From Pseudomonas lurida (GTDB taxonomy: Bacteria > Pseudomonadota > Gammaproteobacteria > Pseudomonadales > Pseudomonadaceae), in NCBI RefSeq assembly GCF_013522705.1, contig NZ_JAAMRE010000034.1, positions 1 through 64,000 of the forward strand: a stretch of DNA of 64,000 bases. The letters run 5' to 3'. How positions within the stretch are numbered: the stretch's first letter is position 1; every line of letters begins with the position of its first letter. The notes under the pieces are model-generated. The model ran no database searches. It was not told where the DNA came from and was given only the letters and a program-made list of their open reading frames with translations. Positions 26,791 through 35,675 of the stretch are shown piece by piece. Made by a program: the position numbers and the translations under genes.

Positions 26791-27583
26791 TGCCGCGAAA
26801 CTCCGGGTAAAGGCTCATGCCGCCATCGATAAACAGGGTGCTGCCGACCACGTAGTCGGAGGCATCGCTGGCCAGCCACACCACGGCATTGGCCACATCC
26901 TCCACGTCACCTACGCGACCGTAGGGAATCAGTTTGAGCAGCTCTTTTTCGGCCGCGCCTTCGGTGGCGGCGCGGTTGATCGCCGTACGAATCGCCCCCG
27001 GCGCGATGCCGTTGATGCGAATGCGCTGTTCGCTGACTTCCTGGGCGAGGGTGCGCATCAGCATCTCCACGCCGCCTTTGGAAGCGGCATAGTTCACATG
27101 CCCGGCCCAGGGGATCAGTTGGTGCACCGAGCTCATATGGATGATTTTTCCGGCGGCCCGCGACACGCCTTCACGCACGCCCTGACGATTGAAAATCCGC
27201 ACCGCCGCGCGGGCACAGAGGAATTGGCCGGTGAGGTTCACGCCGATCACGGTGTTCCAGTCGTCAAGGCTCATGTCGACCACGGCGGCGTCCTTTTGCA
27301 TGCCGGAGTTGGCGACCAGGATGTCCAGGTGCCCGAAGGCATCGAGGGTCTGGGCGAACAGGCGCTCGACGTCAGCCTCCTTGGACACGTCTGCGCCAAC
27401 GGCAATCGCACGTCCGCCCTCAGCATTGATCTGCGCCGCCAAGGCTTCAGCGGGGGCTGCCTGGGCGTTGTAGTTGAGCACGACCGCAGCGCCGGCCTGC
27501 GCCAGGGCCTTGGCGGCACCGGCACCGATTCCGGAACTGGCGCCGGTCACCAGCGCCACTTGTTGTTCCAACGAGATATGCAT
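26783..27583 (-). CDS. Short-chain dehydrogenase, glucose 1-dehydrogenase-like
   Basis: 266-aa classical SDR. Cofactor motif T-G-A-S-S-G-I-G (13-20), N116 in V-N-L, catalytic S151/S152, Y165 and K169 (Y-A-A-S-K). The closing F-I-D-G-G-M-S-L-Y-P-E-F resembles glucose 1-dehydrogenases. ATG 27583 is chosen by family alignment; a further 10 codons are open upstream. It overlaps the GH15 gene by 8 nt. A glucan or trehalose hydrolase followed by glucose oxidation is a plausible joint role (inference). Confidence 0.87.
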   Translation of the reverse strand: MHISLEQQVALVTGASSGIGAGAAKALAQAGAAVVLNYNAQAAPAEALAAQINAEGGRAIAVGADVSKEADVERLFAQTLDAFGHLDILVANSGMQKDAAVVDMSLDDWNTVIGVNLTGQFLCARAAVRIFNRQGVREGVSRAAGKIIHMSSVHQLIPWAGHVNYAASKGGVEMLMRTLAQEVSEQRIRINGIAPGAIRTAINRAATEGAAEKELLKLIPYGRVGDVEDVANAVVWLASDASDYVVGSTLFIDGGMSLYPEFRGNG

Positions 27584-27750
27584 GGACAGCCAGCCTCTGA
27601 TTCGTGAGTTCAAGTAGCTGACTGGCGGCGCATTGGGGAAGTTCAGATGCCTGACGGCGAGTGCACGCGGCCGCGACGGCCGACGGGAAGCAATTGCCGC
27701 GCTTAATGGGAAACATTACTATTCACGCCCCGCCTAACAGTGCTCCCGCG

Positions 27751-28251
27751 ATGATCCCTCCGCCGCCCCGCAGAACAGGCTTTTTCGAGCACTACGAAGA
27801 GTTGATCGGGACGTGGACACGTCGTCTGAAAAATCGTCAGCAGGCCGAAGACCTGGCCCATGACACTTTTGTGCGCGTGCTCGAATCTGAACCCGCTCAG
27901 GTTCAGCAACCCCGTGCATATCTGCATCAAACCGCGCGCAATATCGCAGTGGACGCCTACCGTCGCGACGATCGACGCGACGCTATGCTCCAGGACGCCG
28001 GCGATCAGCGCGCCTCCCACACCGGCGACCCTGAGCACCTCATGCACGCGATACAGTTGGCGGAGGCTATTGAACGGGCGCTGGCCGAATTGCCGCTCAA
28101 CTGCCGGCGGATTTTCATCTGGCAGAAGATCGAAGGGCTCACCCAGCAGGAGATCGCCGATCGCCTGGGTTTGTCTAAAAACATGGTGGAAAAGTATATG
28201 ATCCGCACGCTGCGGCATCTGCGTGATCGCCTGGACGCACCGGCACCATGA
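27751..28251 (+). CDS. fecI: FecI-type ECF sigma factor
   Basis: 166-aa extracytoplasmic-function sigma factor. Region 2 has F-F-E-H-Y-E-E-L-I-G and A-E-D-L-A-H-D-T-F-V-R-V-L; region 4 ends in E-G-L-T-Q-Q-E-I-A-D-R-L-G-L-S-K-N-M-V-E-K-Y. The start is uncertain: ATG 27751 fits the usual family length, while ATG 27706 or GTG 27661 would extend it; none has a clear ribosome binding site. It partners the overlapping fecR gene (ATGA) and should transcribe the downstream receptor gene. Fur control is usual in this family, but I found only a weak resemblance to a Fur box around 27705-27730. Confidence 0.88.
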   Translation: MIPPPPRRTGFFEHYEELIGTWTRRLKNRQQAEDLAHDTFVRVLESEPAQVQQPRAYLHQTARNIAVDAYRRDDRRDAMLQDAGDQRASHTGDPEHLMHAIQLAEAIERALAELPLNCRRIFIWQKIEGLTQQEIADRLGLSKNMVEKYMIRTLRHLRDRLDAPAP

Positions 28252-29228
28252 CTCGTATCGAAACAGGATCTGCCACGATGGATAACCGTGCCCGTGATGA
28301 GGCTGCCCAGTGGTTCGCGCGCCTGCAGGACGGCGAACTGAGCCCCGAGCAAACCCGGCGCTTCGAGGCCTGGCGCGCGGAACACCCGTCCCATCAATAC
28401 GAGTTCGATGTGCTGCAAGGCCTGTGGCGCGCCGCCGACCTGCTGCCGCGGACGCGCTGCCAGGTGTTGTGCCAAGCGCCCGCCGAGCGGCCGCGCCGGT
28501 CTGCCACCTGGCGTTATGCGGTGGCGGCGAGTGTGGTGGCAGGCGCGCTGGGGTTGGGGTTGTTCAGCAGGCTCGATCATCCCAAGACCTTCCATGCCCA
28601 ATTCAGCACCCGCCTGGGCGAGCATCGTCAGGTGACCCTGCCCGACGGTTCCTTGATGGATCTCAACAGCCGCAGCGTCGTCACGGTGACGTACGAGGGC
28701 GGTCGGCGCGGCGTGGCGCTGCAGCAGGGCGAGGCGATGTTCAGCGTCGAGCATGACGGCAGCCGTCCTTTCGTGGTCGATGCCGGCGTCGGGCAGGTCA
28801 CGGTCACCGGCACACGTTTCGATGTGCGCCGCGATAACGATCAGACCCGTGTTGCCGTCCAGGCAGGCACGGTCAACGTCCAGGGGCGAGGGCCGGGCCA
28901 GCACGTCGTGCTGACCGCCGGGCGGGGCACCCATATCGACAGCCAGGGCGCGGTGGCGGCGGCCTACGCGGTGAATGCCGAGGAACTGACGGCCTGGCGC
29001 AGCGGCAAACTGGTGTTCAACAATGCCACCCTCGGCGAGGTCGCCCGGGAAGTGTCGCGCTACCGCGAGCAGCCGCTGCGGGTCAATCTGCCCGCTGTGG
29101 CCAACCTGCGCTTGACCAGTGTGTTCAAGGCCGACGACACCGATGCCTTGCTTAAAGCGTTGCCGCGCATTTTGCCGGTGGCCCTGCGCACCTTGCCGGA
29201 CGGTAGCCAGGAAATTATTTCGCGCTGA
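28248..29228 (+). CDS. fecR: FecR-type anti-sigma regulator
   Basis: 326 aa. The cytoplasmic N-terminus (DUF4880-like, with A-A-Q-W-F-A-R-L and R-F-E-A-W-R-A-E-H-P) binds the sigma factor. One membrane helix lies near residues 89-107. The periplasmic FecR domain follows (R-Q-V-T-L-P-D-G-S-L-M-D-L-N-S), ending in an STN-like segment that contacts the receptor's signalling domain. ATG 28248 overlaps the fecI stop. Together they form a cell-surface signalling relay. Confidence 0.91.
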   Translation: MTRIETGSATMDNRARDEAAQWFARLQDGELSPEQTRRFEAWRAEHPSHQYEFDVLQGLWRAADLLPRTRCQVLCQAPAERPRRSATWRYAVAASVVAGALGLGLFSRLDHPKTFHAQFSTRLGEHRQVTLPDGSLMDLNSRSVVTVTYEGGRRGVALQQGEAMFSVEHDGSRPFVVDAGVGQVTVTGTRFDVRRDNDQTRVAVQAGTVNVQGRGPGQHVVLTAGRGTHIDSQGAVAAAYAVNAEELTAWRSGKLVFNNATLGEVAREVSRYREQPLRVNLPAVANLRLTSVFKADDTDALLKALPRILPVALRTLPDGSQEIISR

Positions 29229-29325
29229 AATTCAGGTTTTTTTCGAGTTCTTCGTCTTCTCCTGCAACTGCAACTGGTTTGCATTAACGGCCGCGTACTT
29301 TTGCGCTCACAGGACAAGGTTCGAC

Positions 29326-31722
29326 GTGAACAATTTCTCCCGCCACAACAATAAGAACCGCCGCTGGGTACCGCTGGCCCTGGCCTACGCTGTCAGTGCC
29401 TCTGCCTATGCCGACGACGCGATTCATATCCAGGCCCAGCCCCTCGGCACTGCGTTGAGCCAGCTCGGTCAGCAGACGTCCCTGCAACTGTTCTTCAGCC
29501 CCGAACTGGTTGCCGGTAAACACGCGCCCGCGGTGGACGGCAACCTCAGCGCCGAGCAGGCCCTGCGCCAAGTGTTGCAAGGCAGCGGCCTGGACTACCA
29601 GATCGAGGCGGGGTCAGTGACCCTGCGCCCGCACCACAGCGGCAGCGGTGAAGCCGGCTCGCCGATTGAATTGGGCGCCACCGATATCAAGGTGGTCGGC
29701 GACTGGCTCGGCGATGCCAACGCCGAAGTCGTGCAGAACCATCCCGGCGCACGCACGGTTATCCGTCGCGAAGCCATGGTGGAGCAGGGTGCGCTGAACG
29801 TCGGCGAGGTATTGCGCCGCGTGCCAGGCGTGCAGGTGCAGGAAGCCAACGGCACCGGCGGCAGCGATATTTCCCTCAACGTGGGTGTACGCGGGCTCAC
29901 GTCACGCCTGTCGCCACGCTCCACCGTCCTGATCGATGGCGTGCCGGCGGCCTTCGCGCCGTATGGCCAGCCGCAACTGTCGATGGCGCCGATTTCCGCC
30001 GGAAACCTGGACAGCATCGACGTGGTGCGTGGCGCCGGTTCGGTGCGCTACGGGCCACAAAACGTCGGTGGCGTGATCAACTTCGTGACCCGCGCAATCC
30101 CCGAAACGTTCTCCGGCGAGGTCGGCACTACCCTGCAGACGTCCGCCCATGGAGGCTGGAAACATATCGAAAACGCCTTTATCGGCGGTACCGCCGACAA
30201 CGGCATCGGCGCCGCCTTGTTGTATTCCGGGGTCAACGGCAACGGATACCGCAACAGCAACAACGGCAATGACATCGACGACGTGATCTTCAAGACCCAC
30301 TGGGCGCCGACCGACCAGGACGACTTCTCGCTGAATGTTCATTACTACGATGCCAGCGCTGACATGCCGGGCGGCTTGACCCAGAAACAGTTCGACGCCA
30401 ACCCATACCAGTCGGTGCGCGATTGGGACAACTTCAGCGGCCGCCGCAAGGATGTGTCGTTCAAGTACATCCGGCAGATCGATGACCGTACCCAGGCCGA
30501 AGTGTTGACCTATTATTCCGACAGTTTCCGTGGCAGTAACATCGCCAACCGCGACCTGAAAACCATCAGTTCCTACCCGCGCACCTACTACACCTTCGGC
30601 ATTGAACCGCGGGTGTCCCACGTCTTCGATCTGGGGCCCAGCACGCAGGAAGTCAGCGTGGGGTATCGCTACCTCAAAGAAGGCATGCACGAGCAGGCCA
30701 CCAGCCTCAACCTGGTCAACAACGTGCCCACGCCCGGTGGGCAGAACGACGGCCATGTGTACCAGGACCGCACCGGCGGTACCGAGGCCAACGCGTTCTA
30801 TATCGATAACAAAATCGATATCGGCAAATGGACCATCACCCCAGGTATTCGCTTCGAAAACATCCGCACCGAATGGCACGACCGCCCGGTGATCGCCCTC
30901 AATGGCACGCGCACTCCGGAAAAGCGTCGTGAGGTGCACAACAACGAGCCGCTGCCGGCCCTGAGCGTGATGTACCACGTTTCCGACGCCTGGAAAGTGT
31001 TCGCCAACTACGAGACCTCATTCGGTAGCCTGCAGTATTTCCAGCTGGGGCAGGGGGGGACCGGCAACCAGACCGCCAACGGCCTGAACCCGGAAAAGGC
31101 CAAGACCTACGAAATCGGCACGCGTTACAACGACGCCGTCTGGGGCGGCGAAGTGACGCTGTTCTACATCGACTTTGCCGATGAGCTGCAATACGTCAGC
31201 AACGACGTGGGCTGGACTAACCTCGGCGCCACCAAGCACGCCGGTGTCGAAGCGTCGGCGCATTACGACCTGGCCAATCTGGACCCGCGCCTCGATGGCT
31301 TGACCGCCAATGCCGGGTTCACTTACACCAAGGCGACCTCCGAGGGCGATGTGCCCTTCAAGGGGCGCGATCTGCCGCTGTACTCGCGCGAAGTGGCGAC
31401 CCTGGGCCTGCGCTACGACATCAACCGCTGGACCCACAACCTGGATGTGTATGCCCAGTCCGGCCAGCGTGCCCCCGGTACCACCAGCACCTACGTCACC
31501 CAGGGCACCGCCGATGGCCAGTTCGGCGATATTCCCGGTTATGTGTCGGTCAACGTACGCAGCGGTTATGACTTCGGCGCGTCCTTGTCGAACCTGAAGT
31601 TGGGCGTGGGGGTAAAAAACGTCTTCGACCAGCAGCACTACACGCGCTCCAGCGACAACAACGCCGGGTTGTACCTGGGCGAACCGCGTACGTTCTTCGT
31701 ACAGGCCAGCGTCGGATTCTGA
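29326..31722 (+). CDS. fecA: FecA-like TonB-dependent receptor with signalling domain
   Basis: 798-aa outer-membrane transducer. A signal peptide ends near A-S-A-Y-A-D-D. The STN signalling domain (about 30-105) is followed by a plug (V-L-R-R-V-P-G-V-Q-V-Q and V-R-G-A-G-S-V-R-Y-G-P-Q) and a 22-strand barrel ending in a terminal Phe. The start is GTG 29326, with AAGG 7 nt upstream; the open frame runs back into fecR but lacks a signal peptide there. Barrel segments such as G-G-L-T-Q-K-Q-F-D and G-R-R-K-D-V-S-F-K recall FecA of E. coli, so ferric citrate is a reasonable but unproven ligand. Confidence 0.9.
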   Translation: MNNFSRHNNKNRRWVPLALAYAVSASAYADDAIHIQAQPLGTALSQLGQQTSLQLFFSPELVAGKHAPAVDGNLSAEQALRQVLQGSGLDYQIEAGSVTLRPHHSGSGEAGSPIELGATDIKVVGDWLGDANAEVVQNHPGARTVIRREAMVEQGALNVGEVLRRVPGVQVQEANGTGGSDISLNVGVRGLTSRLSPRSTVLIDGVPAAFAPYGQPQLSMAPISAGNLDSIDVVRGAGSVRYGPQNVGGVINFVTRAIPETFSGEVGTTLQTSAHGGWKHIENAFIGGTADNGIGAALLYSGVNGNGYRNSNNGNDIDDVIFKTHWAPTDQDDFSLNVHYYDASADMPGGLTQKQFDANPYQSVRDWDNFSGRRKDVSFKYIRQIDDRTQAEVLTYYSDSFRGSNIANRDLKTISSYPRTYYTFGIEPRVSHVFDLGPSTQEVSVGYRYLKEGMHEQATSLNLVNNVPTPGGQNDGHVYQDRTGGTEANAFYIDNKIDIGKWTITPGIRFENIRTEWHDRPVIALNGTRTPEKRREVHNNEPLPALSVMYHVSDAWKVFANYETSFGSLQYFQLGQGGTGNQTANGLNPEKAKTYEIGTRYNDAVWGGEVTLFYIDFADELQYVSNDVGWTNLGATKHAGVEASAHYDLANLDPRLDGLTANAGFTYTKATSEGDVPFKGRDLPLYSREVATLGLRYDINRWTHNLDVYAQSGQRAPGTTSTYVTQGTADGQFGDIPGYVSVNVRSGYDFGASLSNLKLGVGVKNVFDQQHYTRSSDNNAGLYLGEPRTFFVQASVGF

Positions 31723-31744
31723 TCCTTGATCCCTTGGAAAAATG

Positions 31745-31776
31745 TCGCAGCTCTGTCCGGGGCTGCGATTTTTTTT
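31745..31776 (+). terminator. Intrinsic terminator after fecA
   Basis: A 7-bp stem TCGCAGC / GCTGCGA with a 10-nt loop, followed by eight T. It ends the fecIRA unit and insulates it from the hrp-box genes that follow. Confidence 0.9.
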
Positions 31777-31819
31777 GCCCGTTTCCTACAGGCTCGGCGT
31801 GCATCTTATTGCCCGAGCA

Positions 31820-31848
31820 GGAACCGATTCCGACATCCCCGCCACAGA
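31820..31848 (+). promoter_or_regulatory. hrp box (HrpL-dependent promoter) 1
   Basis: GGAACC-N16-CCACAGA, a full match to the consensus GGAACC-N15/16-CCACNNA read by the HrpL/RspL ECF sigma factor of Pseudomonas type III secretion. It ends 75 nt before ATG 31924 on the same strand, a normal distance. Confidence 0.85.
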
Positions 31849-31923
31849 TGAGCCAGCTGTCGCGCTTCGACGCGATGTCGCAGCGGCAGGCTGACTATCA
31901 CGCCCATTGTGTTGGAGAACACT

Positions 31924-32913
31924 ATGTCGTTATCGACACCCGATACATCCTCAGCGGCTTCGTCTGCGCTTGACCGTTTCCAGGACAGTGCCAAAGCCGA
32001 ATTCAAGGCTCGTCGCCCGGCGCCTGGTGCCTTGTCTTTCAACGACGCTAATACGGCAAACGTCAGTTTCTCTGTGCGAGAAGACAAGGCCGGTCCCGTG
32101 TTCGGCGATCTGCACGCACCGACAGAGCGCCATCACCCTGCTTATCCCGGCATGCCCGCCAGGCATCCAGGTTTTATGGACACGTTCAGACAGTGGATGA
32201 ACGCGCACTTCGGTTGGCACCGGCCGCCGCGGCCTCATCCGTGCTGCAGCAACCCGCCGCCAAGGCCGCAGCCTGGGTACGGTAACCCGCCGCCTCGTCC
32301 CGATCCCACTATCGGCAAACCCTATCCCACGCTGCCAGGCAGGCCCGATCCGCAGTACTCGCTGAAGAACAATGAACAATTGGCAAGCCAGTTGAGCAAA
32401 AACTTCGACGCCTTCATGGACCCCAAAAAACCCGGTTACGTCAGCATCGACAGTATTTATGCGATGGCAAAAAGAGGGTGGTCGTCGGATCCGCGCGTTA
32501 ACGAAAACATTCGCCTGGCCAAAGAAATGCTGCGCCGTCCGGACCTGCTCGGCGCCCTCGACCGGCACAGCTCCACCGGTGCGCTGGATGGCCTGATCGA
32601 TCGGCAGAATGTGAACCGGGTCATCCATGGCGACAATTACTTCAAATACAACACCGATAAAGAACTGGTCGGGGAGCTGTATGAGCATTTCAGCGTCTTG
32701 AAAGACGGACCAGGGTCAGCGGACATCAGCATTTCCGATTTGAGGAACCTGGCGCGTGAACCTCTGACAGGCGATTCGCCCAAAGACCACCTGGTGCAGT
32801 TGGCGCAGGAACTTCTCAAACGCAGCGACCTGGTCACGAAGCTGGATAACCTGGCAAGCCAAAACGGTGACGGGCGGATCAACCTGCGCGCGCTTTTACT
32901 ATTGCTTCGCTGA
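31924..32913 (+). CDS. HrpL-regulated helical-repeat protein, putative type III secretion helper/effector
   Basis: 329 aa from ATG 31924 (GGAG upstream). The first ~50 residues are Ser/Ala-rich and polar with no Sec signal, as in type III substrates. Residues ~95-145 are Pro/Arg-rich (P-R-P-H-P, P-P-P-R-P repeats). Two related modules follow, about 150-235 and 245-329, each with L-x-x-x-F then a polar loop, an I-x-x-x-x-L-x-x-x-A helix, and L-A-K/Q-E-[ML]-L-[RK]-R-x-D-L. The second ends in N-G-D-G-R-I-N, an EF-hand-like turn. The module recalls repeats I associate with NolX/HrpF-type translocator proteins, from memory. Paralogous to the product at 33557. Function unproven. Confidence 0.7.
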   Translation: MSLSTPDTSSAASSALDRFQDSAKAEFKARRPAPGALSFNDANTANVSFSVREDKAGPVFGDLHAPTERHHPAYPGMPARHPGFMDTFRQWMNAHFGWHRPPRPHPCCSNPPPRPQPGYGNPPPRPDPTIGKPYPTLPGRPDPQYSLKNNEQLASQLSKNFDAFMDPKKPGYVSIDSIYAMAKRGWSSDPRVNENIRLAKEMLRRPDLLGALDRHSSTGALDGLIDRQNVNRVIHGDNYFKYNTDKELVGELYEHFSVLKDGPGSADISISDLRNLAREPLTGDSPKDHLVQLAQELLKRSDLVTKLDNLASQNGDGRINLRALLLLLR

Positions 32914-32919
32914 CAGAAC

Positions 32920-32946
32920 GGCACCGCAACCCGGTTGCGGTGCCTT
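32920..32946 (+). terminator. Strong hairpin after the first hrp-box gene
   Basis: Perfect 10-bp arms GGCACCGCAA and TTGCGGTGCC with a 5-nt loop, 6 nt after the stop codon, followed by TTCC rather than a long U-tract. It probably separates this transcript from the next hrp box at 32961. Confidence 0.75.
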
Positions 32947-32960
32947 CCACAACCTTGTAA

Positions 32961-32988
32961 GGAACTGATTACGTTGATTTGCCACATA
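32961..32988 (+). promoter_or_regulatory. hrp box 2
   Basis: GGAACT-N15-CCACATA, matching the hrp-box consensus with the allowed T at the sixth position. It ends 63 nt before ATG 33052. Confidence 0.78.
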
Positions 32989-33051
32989 GGAAATACCTGC
33001 CGGTGTTGATCGAACCGGCTGCATTTGGGGCTCCGAGCCAGGGCAAATACA

Positions 33052-33366
33052 ATGACTTCGACCTCGTTTCAATCTCCTCGTCACGGTTGTCCTGAACCGT
33101 TTCACAGCGTCCGCGATGCTGATCCGGCGCTCTCACCGGGCATCTCGGCATCGCAGGATGTGCAGCCGCCCCCGGATTTGCATGTCGCCGAAGCTCGGCG
33201 CATGAAAGCCTTCGCCGGTCAGCGGCAGTTTCAGGCGCCGGTCGCCGATGATTTTTCCCGCGGCATGCACGCAGCCGGGCAGCCTGCCAATGATGCCTCC
33301 AAGCTAATCAAACCTGCGGGGCTTTTCGATGGCTTGGCCACGTGGTGGCGCCGCAGGCTCGGTTGA
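33052..33366 (+). CDS. Small orphan protein behind an hrp box
   Basis: 104 aa, no recognised family. The N-terminus (M-T-S-T-S-F-Q-S-P-R-H-G) is Ser/Thr-rich and lacks a Sec signal, which would suit a type III substrate. The middle is Pro-rich and the C-terminus is basic (W-W-R-R-R-L-G). The ribosome binding site is weak (CAGGG 9 nt upstream). Support for its being a gene comes mainly from its own hrp box 63 nt upstream and its place between two hrp-box paralogues. It could be a small effector, a helper or a chaperone-like protein. Confidence 0.5.
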   Translation: MTSTSFQSPRHGCPEPFHSVRDADPALSPGISASQDVQPPPDLHVAEARRMKAFAGQRQFQAPVADDFSRGMHAAGQPANDASKLIKPAGLFDGLATWWRRRLG

Positions 33367-33445
33367 GCCGGTCGGGTGGTAGGTTCCTCAACTCCAGTGG
33401 TTACAAACGCTCAAATTTTACTGCGCTCGACGCGGCGTCCTTGCT

Positions 33446-33473
33446 GGAACCAGGGTTTTCCAAGCGCCACTCA
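33446..33473 (+). promoter_or_regulatory. hrp box 3
   Basis: GGAACC-N15-CCACTCA, a full consensus match. It ends 83 nt before ATG 33557. Confidence 0.85.
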
Positions 33474-33556
33474 CTCTGCGCCTGTTGATTCAGGTGCGTG
33501 ACTGATCGACCCGGCAAGGCTCGATCCACGCAATCTAACGCTGCTGGAGAGAAACA

Positions 33557-34465
33557 ATGGCTGACTGGCTGAATAATTTGAGGCACATGCCGCCTGGGCT
33601 GAACCTGAACACAGGCGATGGCCATGCCCGTCTCGGCGTTGCTGAACGCGCGGTGGGCAAGGCGCTTCCCCCGCAAGGGCGTCAGCTTTTCGATAGCCGA
33701 TTTCCGAACAATGGGCAGGTGCATTTTGACGCCCAAGGCTTTTATTCAGGTGGTTCGCAGGTAGGCAACCCGTTTATCAGCTCGGATGACCACCTGCTGG
33801 CGACCCAACTGAACAACGTTTTTTCAATGCTGGGGGATTTCAAGAAGGATGGCCGCCTGACGCTCGCCTCCTTGGAAACGATAGCCAAAGAGGACCCCAA
33901 GGAGAGCAAGGTACTTGAGCGCACAATCATGCTTGCCCGAGAAGTACTCAATCGGCCGCGGCTGGCCGATGCGATTGTTGCAAAGGGCGGTGAGATAACA
34001 CCGACCAGTCTCGAAAAAGTCGCCAGTTATACCATTGGCAATACCAACCCCAACACGCAGAGTGCCGACCCTTTTCATTCCAAAACCGACGCCCAGGTGG
34101 TGCAGGCGTTCAAGGGCATGTTTGATGACTTGCGCGACAAGTCGGAAGACTCCACTTTCTTTTTTGAAAAGCACCGCTATGTCAAAAAAGACACGATTAT
34201 CGAGATGAGCAAGGACCCCGATGAAACAGATAAACACGGTCAGGTAGTACGCGACGCATCCAACGGTTTTCCCAAGAAAAAATACAGCGAGCTGCAGGTC
34301 TACATGGCCAAGAACCTGGTCGAGCGGCCAGGCCTGCTGGCGTCGCTGGACAGCACCAAGGCAAACGGGACTAACATCTTCGGCAGCCACAACGATGACG
34401 GTTGGTTGAAGAACTACAGCATCGACCGCTGGTTGAAAAACGATAAGGAAGAAAAGGGCAGGTAA
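33557..34465 (+). CDS. HrpL-regulated helical-repeat protein 2, putative type III secretion helper/effector
   Basis: 302 aa with GGAGAG before ATG 33557 and no Sec signal or membrane helix. A polar ~75-residue N-terminus is followed by module 1 (~78-160: L-x-x-x-F-S-M-L-G-D-F-K-K-D-G-R-L-T, an EF-hand-like loop, then M-L-A-R-E-V-L-N-R-P-R-L). A longer second module (~175-295) holds a Lys/Asp-rich insertion and Y-M-A-K-N-L-V-E-R-P-G-L-L-A-S-L-D. The repeated R-P-x-L-[LA] endings match those in the 31924 product, so the two arose by duplication. Family name uncertain (NolX/HrpF-like is my best comparison). Confidence 0.7.
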   Translation: MADWLNNLRHMPPGLNLNTGDGHARLGVAERAVGKALPPQGRQLFDSRFPNNGQVHFDAQGFYSGGSQVGNPFISSDDHLLATQLNNVFSMLGDFKKDGRLTLASLETIAKEDPKESKVLERTIMLAREVLNRPRLADAIVAKGGEITPTSLEKVASYTIGNTNPNTQSADPFHSKTDAQVVQAFKGMFDDLRDKSEDSTFFFEKHRYVKKDTIIEMSKDPDETDKHGQVVRDASNGFPKKKYSELQVYMAKNLVERPGLLASLDSTKANGTNIFGSHNDDGWLKNYSIDRWLKNDKEEKGR

Positions 34466-34476
34466 CGTCACCTGCC
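34457..34476 (+). terminator. Weak hairpin at the end of the second repeat-protein gene
   Basis: Arms GGCAGGT and ACCTGCC flank a 6-nt loop containing the TAA stop, followed by TTCTATT. A second inverted repeat (GGGCTTC / GAAGCCC, 34484-34510) follows. One or both may end transcripts between these convergent genes. Confidence 0.45.
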
Positions 34477-34523
34477 TTCTATTGGGCTTCTTGATGCACG
34501 CTGGAAGCCCATGATGCAGTCAT

Positions 34524-35675
34524 TCACACCCGCAATATTTTTCCACCGGCGGCCACCGCCACCAGCAATATGCCAATCAGCAAGAAGGCCGTGGCCAGGC
34601 TGCTGCCATGGGCAATAAAGCCGATTGCGGCAGGCCCGGTCAGGATACCGGCGTACCCCAGCGTGGTAATGGCCGGCACCGCAATGTGCTCCGGCATGAC
34701 GGTCTGCTGGCCGACGGCGGTGTAGAGCACCGGTACGATATTCGAACATCCCGCTCCTACCAGCGCGTAACCGAGCAATGCAATCTCCCAGGCCGGCGAC
34801 AGCGTAGCCAGGAAAATACCGCTCGCGGCCAGCGCGCCGCCCACGATGATCACCTTGGTCGCGCCGAGGCGCCGCACGATGGCATCGCCGGTCAGGCGTC
34901 CGGCCGTCATCGTCAGGGCGAAGGCGGCGTAGCCCAGGCCGGCGTATGCTTCGTCCAGGCCGCGCTCGTCACTCAGGAACACCGCGCTCCAGTCCAGCAC
35001 CGCGCCCTCGGCCAGAAACACCACGAAGCACAGGCAGCCGATAAACAGCACCACGCCATGAGGTATCGCAAACGCGGGTCCCGAACTTTCGCTGCCGTAA
35101 GGCAGTAGATGCGGGCCGGCTTTGAGCAGCGCCGCGAGTGTGATCACGATCACCACCAGTGTCGCCTGAAGAGGCGACAGGCCCATCCCCAGCAAACCGG
35201 CAACGCCTGCCGCGCCGACGATCCCGCCCAGGCTGAACAAACCGTGGAAGCCCGACATCATGGTTTTGCCGCTGGCCCGTTCGACGATAACCGCCTGCAA
35301 GTTAACCGTGGAGTCCACCGTGCCCAGCCCGGCACCAAACAGGAACAGCCCGACGATCAGCAACGGGATCGAGCTGACCGTAGCCAGCAGCGGCAAGGCC
35401 AGGCAGATCATCAGAGTGCCGGCCGTGAGCACGCGTCGGCAACCAAACCGCGATGCCAGCGCACCTGCCGCCGGCATCGCGATAATCGAGCCCACCCCCA
35501 GGCACAACAGCAGCAGGCCCAGCGTCCCTTCACTCAGCCCTGCGCGAGCCTTGGCATACGGCACCAGCGGCGCCCAGGCGGCGATCCCGAAGCCGGCGAT
35601 GAAAAAAGCGATGCGGGTCGACATTTGCTCCAGTCGCCCGGGAACCACGGGGGCTGAGGTAGGGATGGCAGTCAT
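34524..35675 (-). CDS. MFS transporter, YbjJ-like
   Basis: 383-aa major facilitator with about 12 membrane helices. The loop 2-3 signature is A-G-A-L-A-S-R-F-G-C-R-R-V-L, and the second half has A-G-R-L-T-G-D-A-I-V-R-R-L-G. ATG 35675 has AAGGATTTG upstream; a 16-codon upstream extension is not supported. The substrate is unknown. It is convergent with the hrp-box repeat gene and divergent from the DapF-like gene, so it interrupts the hrp-box group on the opposite strand. I see no hrp box facing it. Confidence 0.86.
   Translation of the reverse strand: MTAIPTSAPVVPGRLEQMSTRIAFFIAGFGIAAWAPLVPYAKARAGLSEGTLGLLLLCLGVGSIIAMPAAGALASRFGCRRVLTAGTLMICLALPLLATVSSIPLLIVGLFLFGAGLGTVDSTVNLQAVIVERASGKTMMSGFHGLFSLGGIVGAAGVAGLLGMGLSPLQATLVVIVITLAALLKAGPHLLPYGSESSGPAFAIPHGVVLFIGCLCFVVFLAEGAVLDWSAVFLSDERGLDEAYAGLGYAAFALTMTAGRLTGDAIVRRLGATKVIIVGGALAASGIFLATLSPAWEIALLGYALVGAGCSNIVPVLYTAVGQQTVMPEHIAVPAITTLGYAGILTGPAAIGFIAHGSSLATAFLLIGILLVAVAAGGKILRV

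Noticed and set aside
27700..27735. Possible Fur box before fecI
   Set aside because: Only an AT-rich resemblance, well short of a 19-bp Fur palindrome; kept as a remark in the fecI entry and not called.
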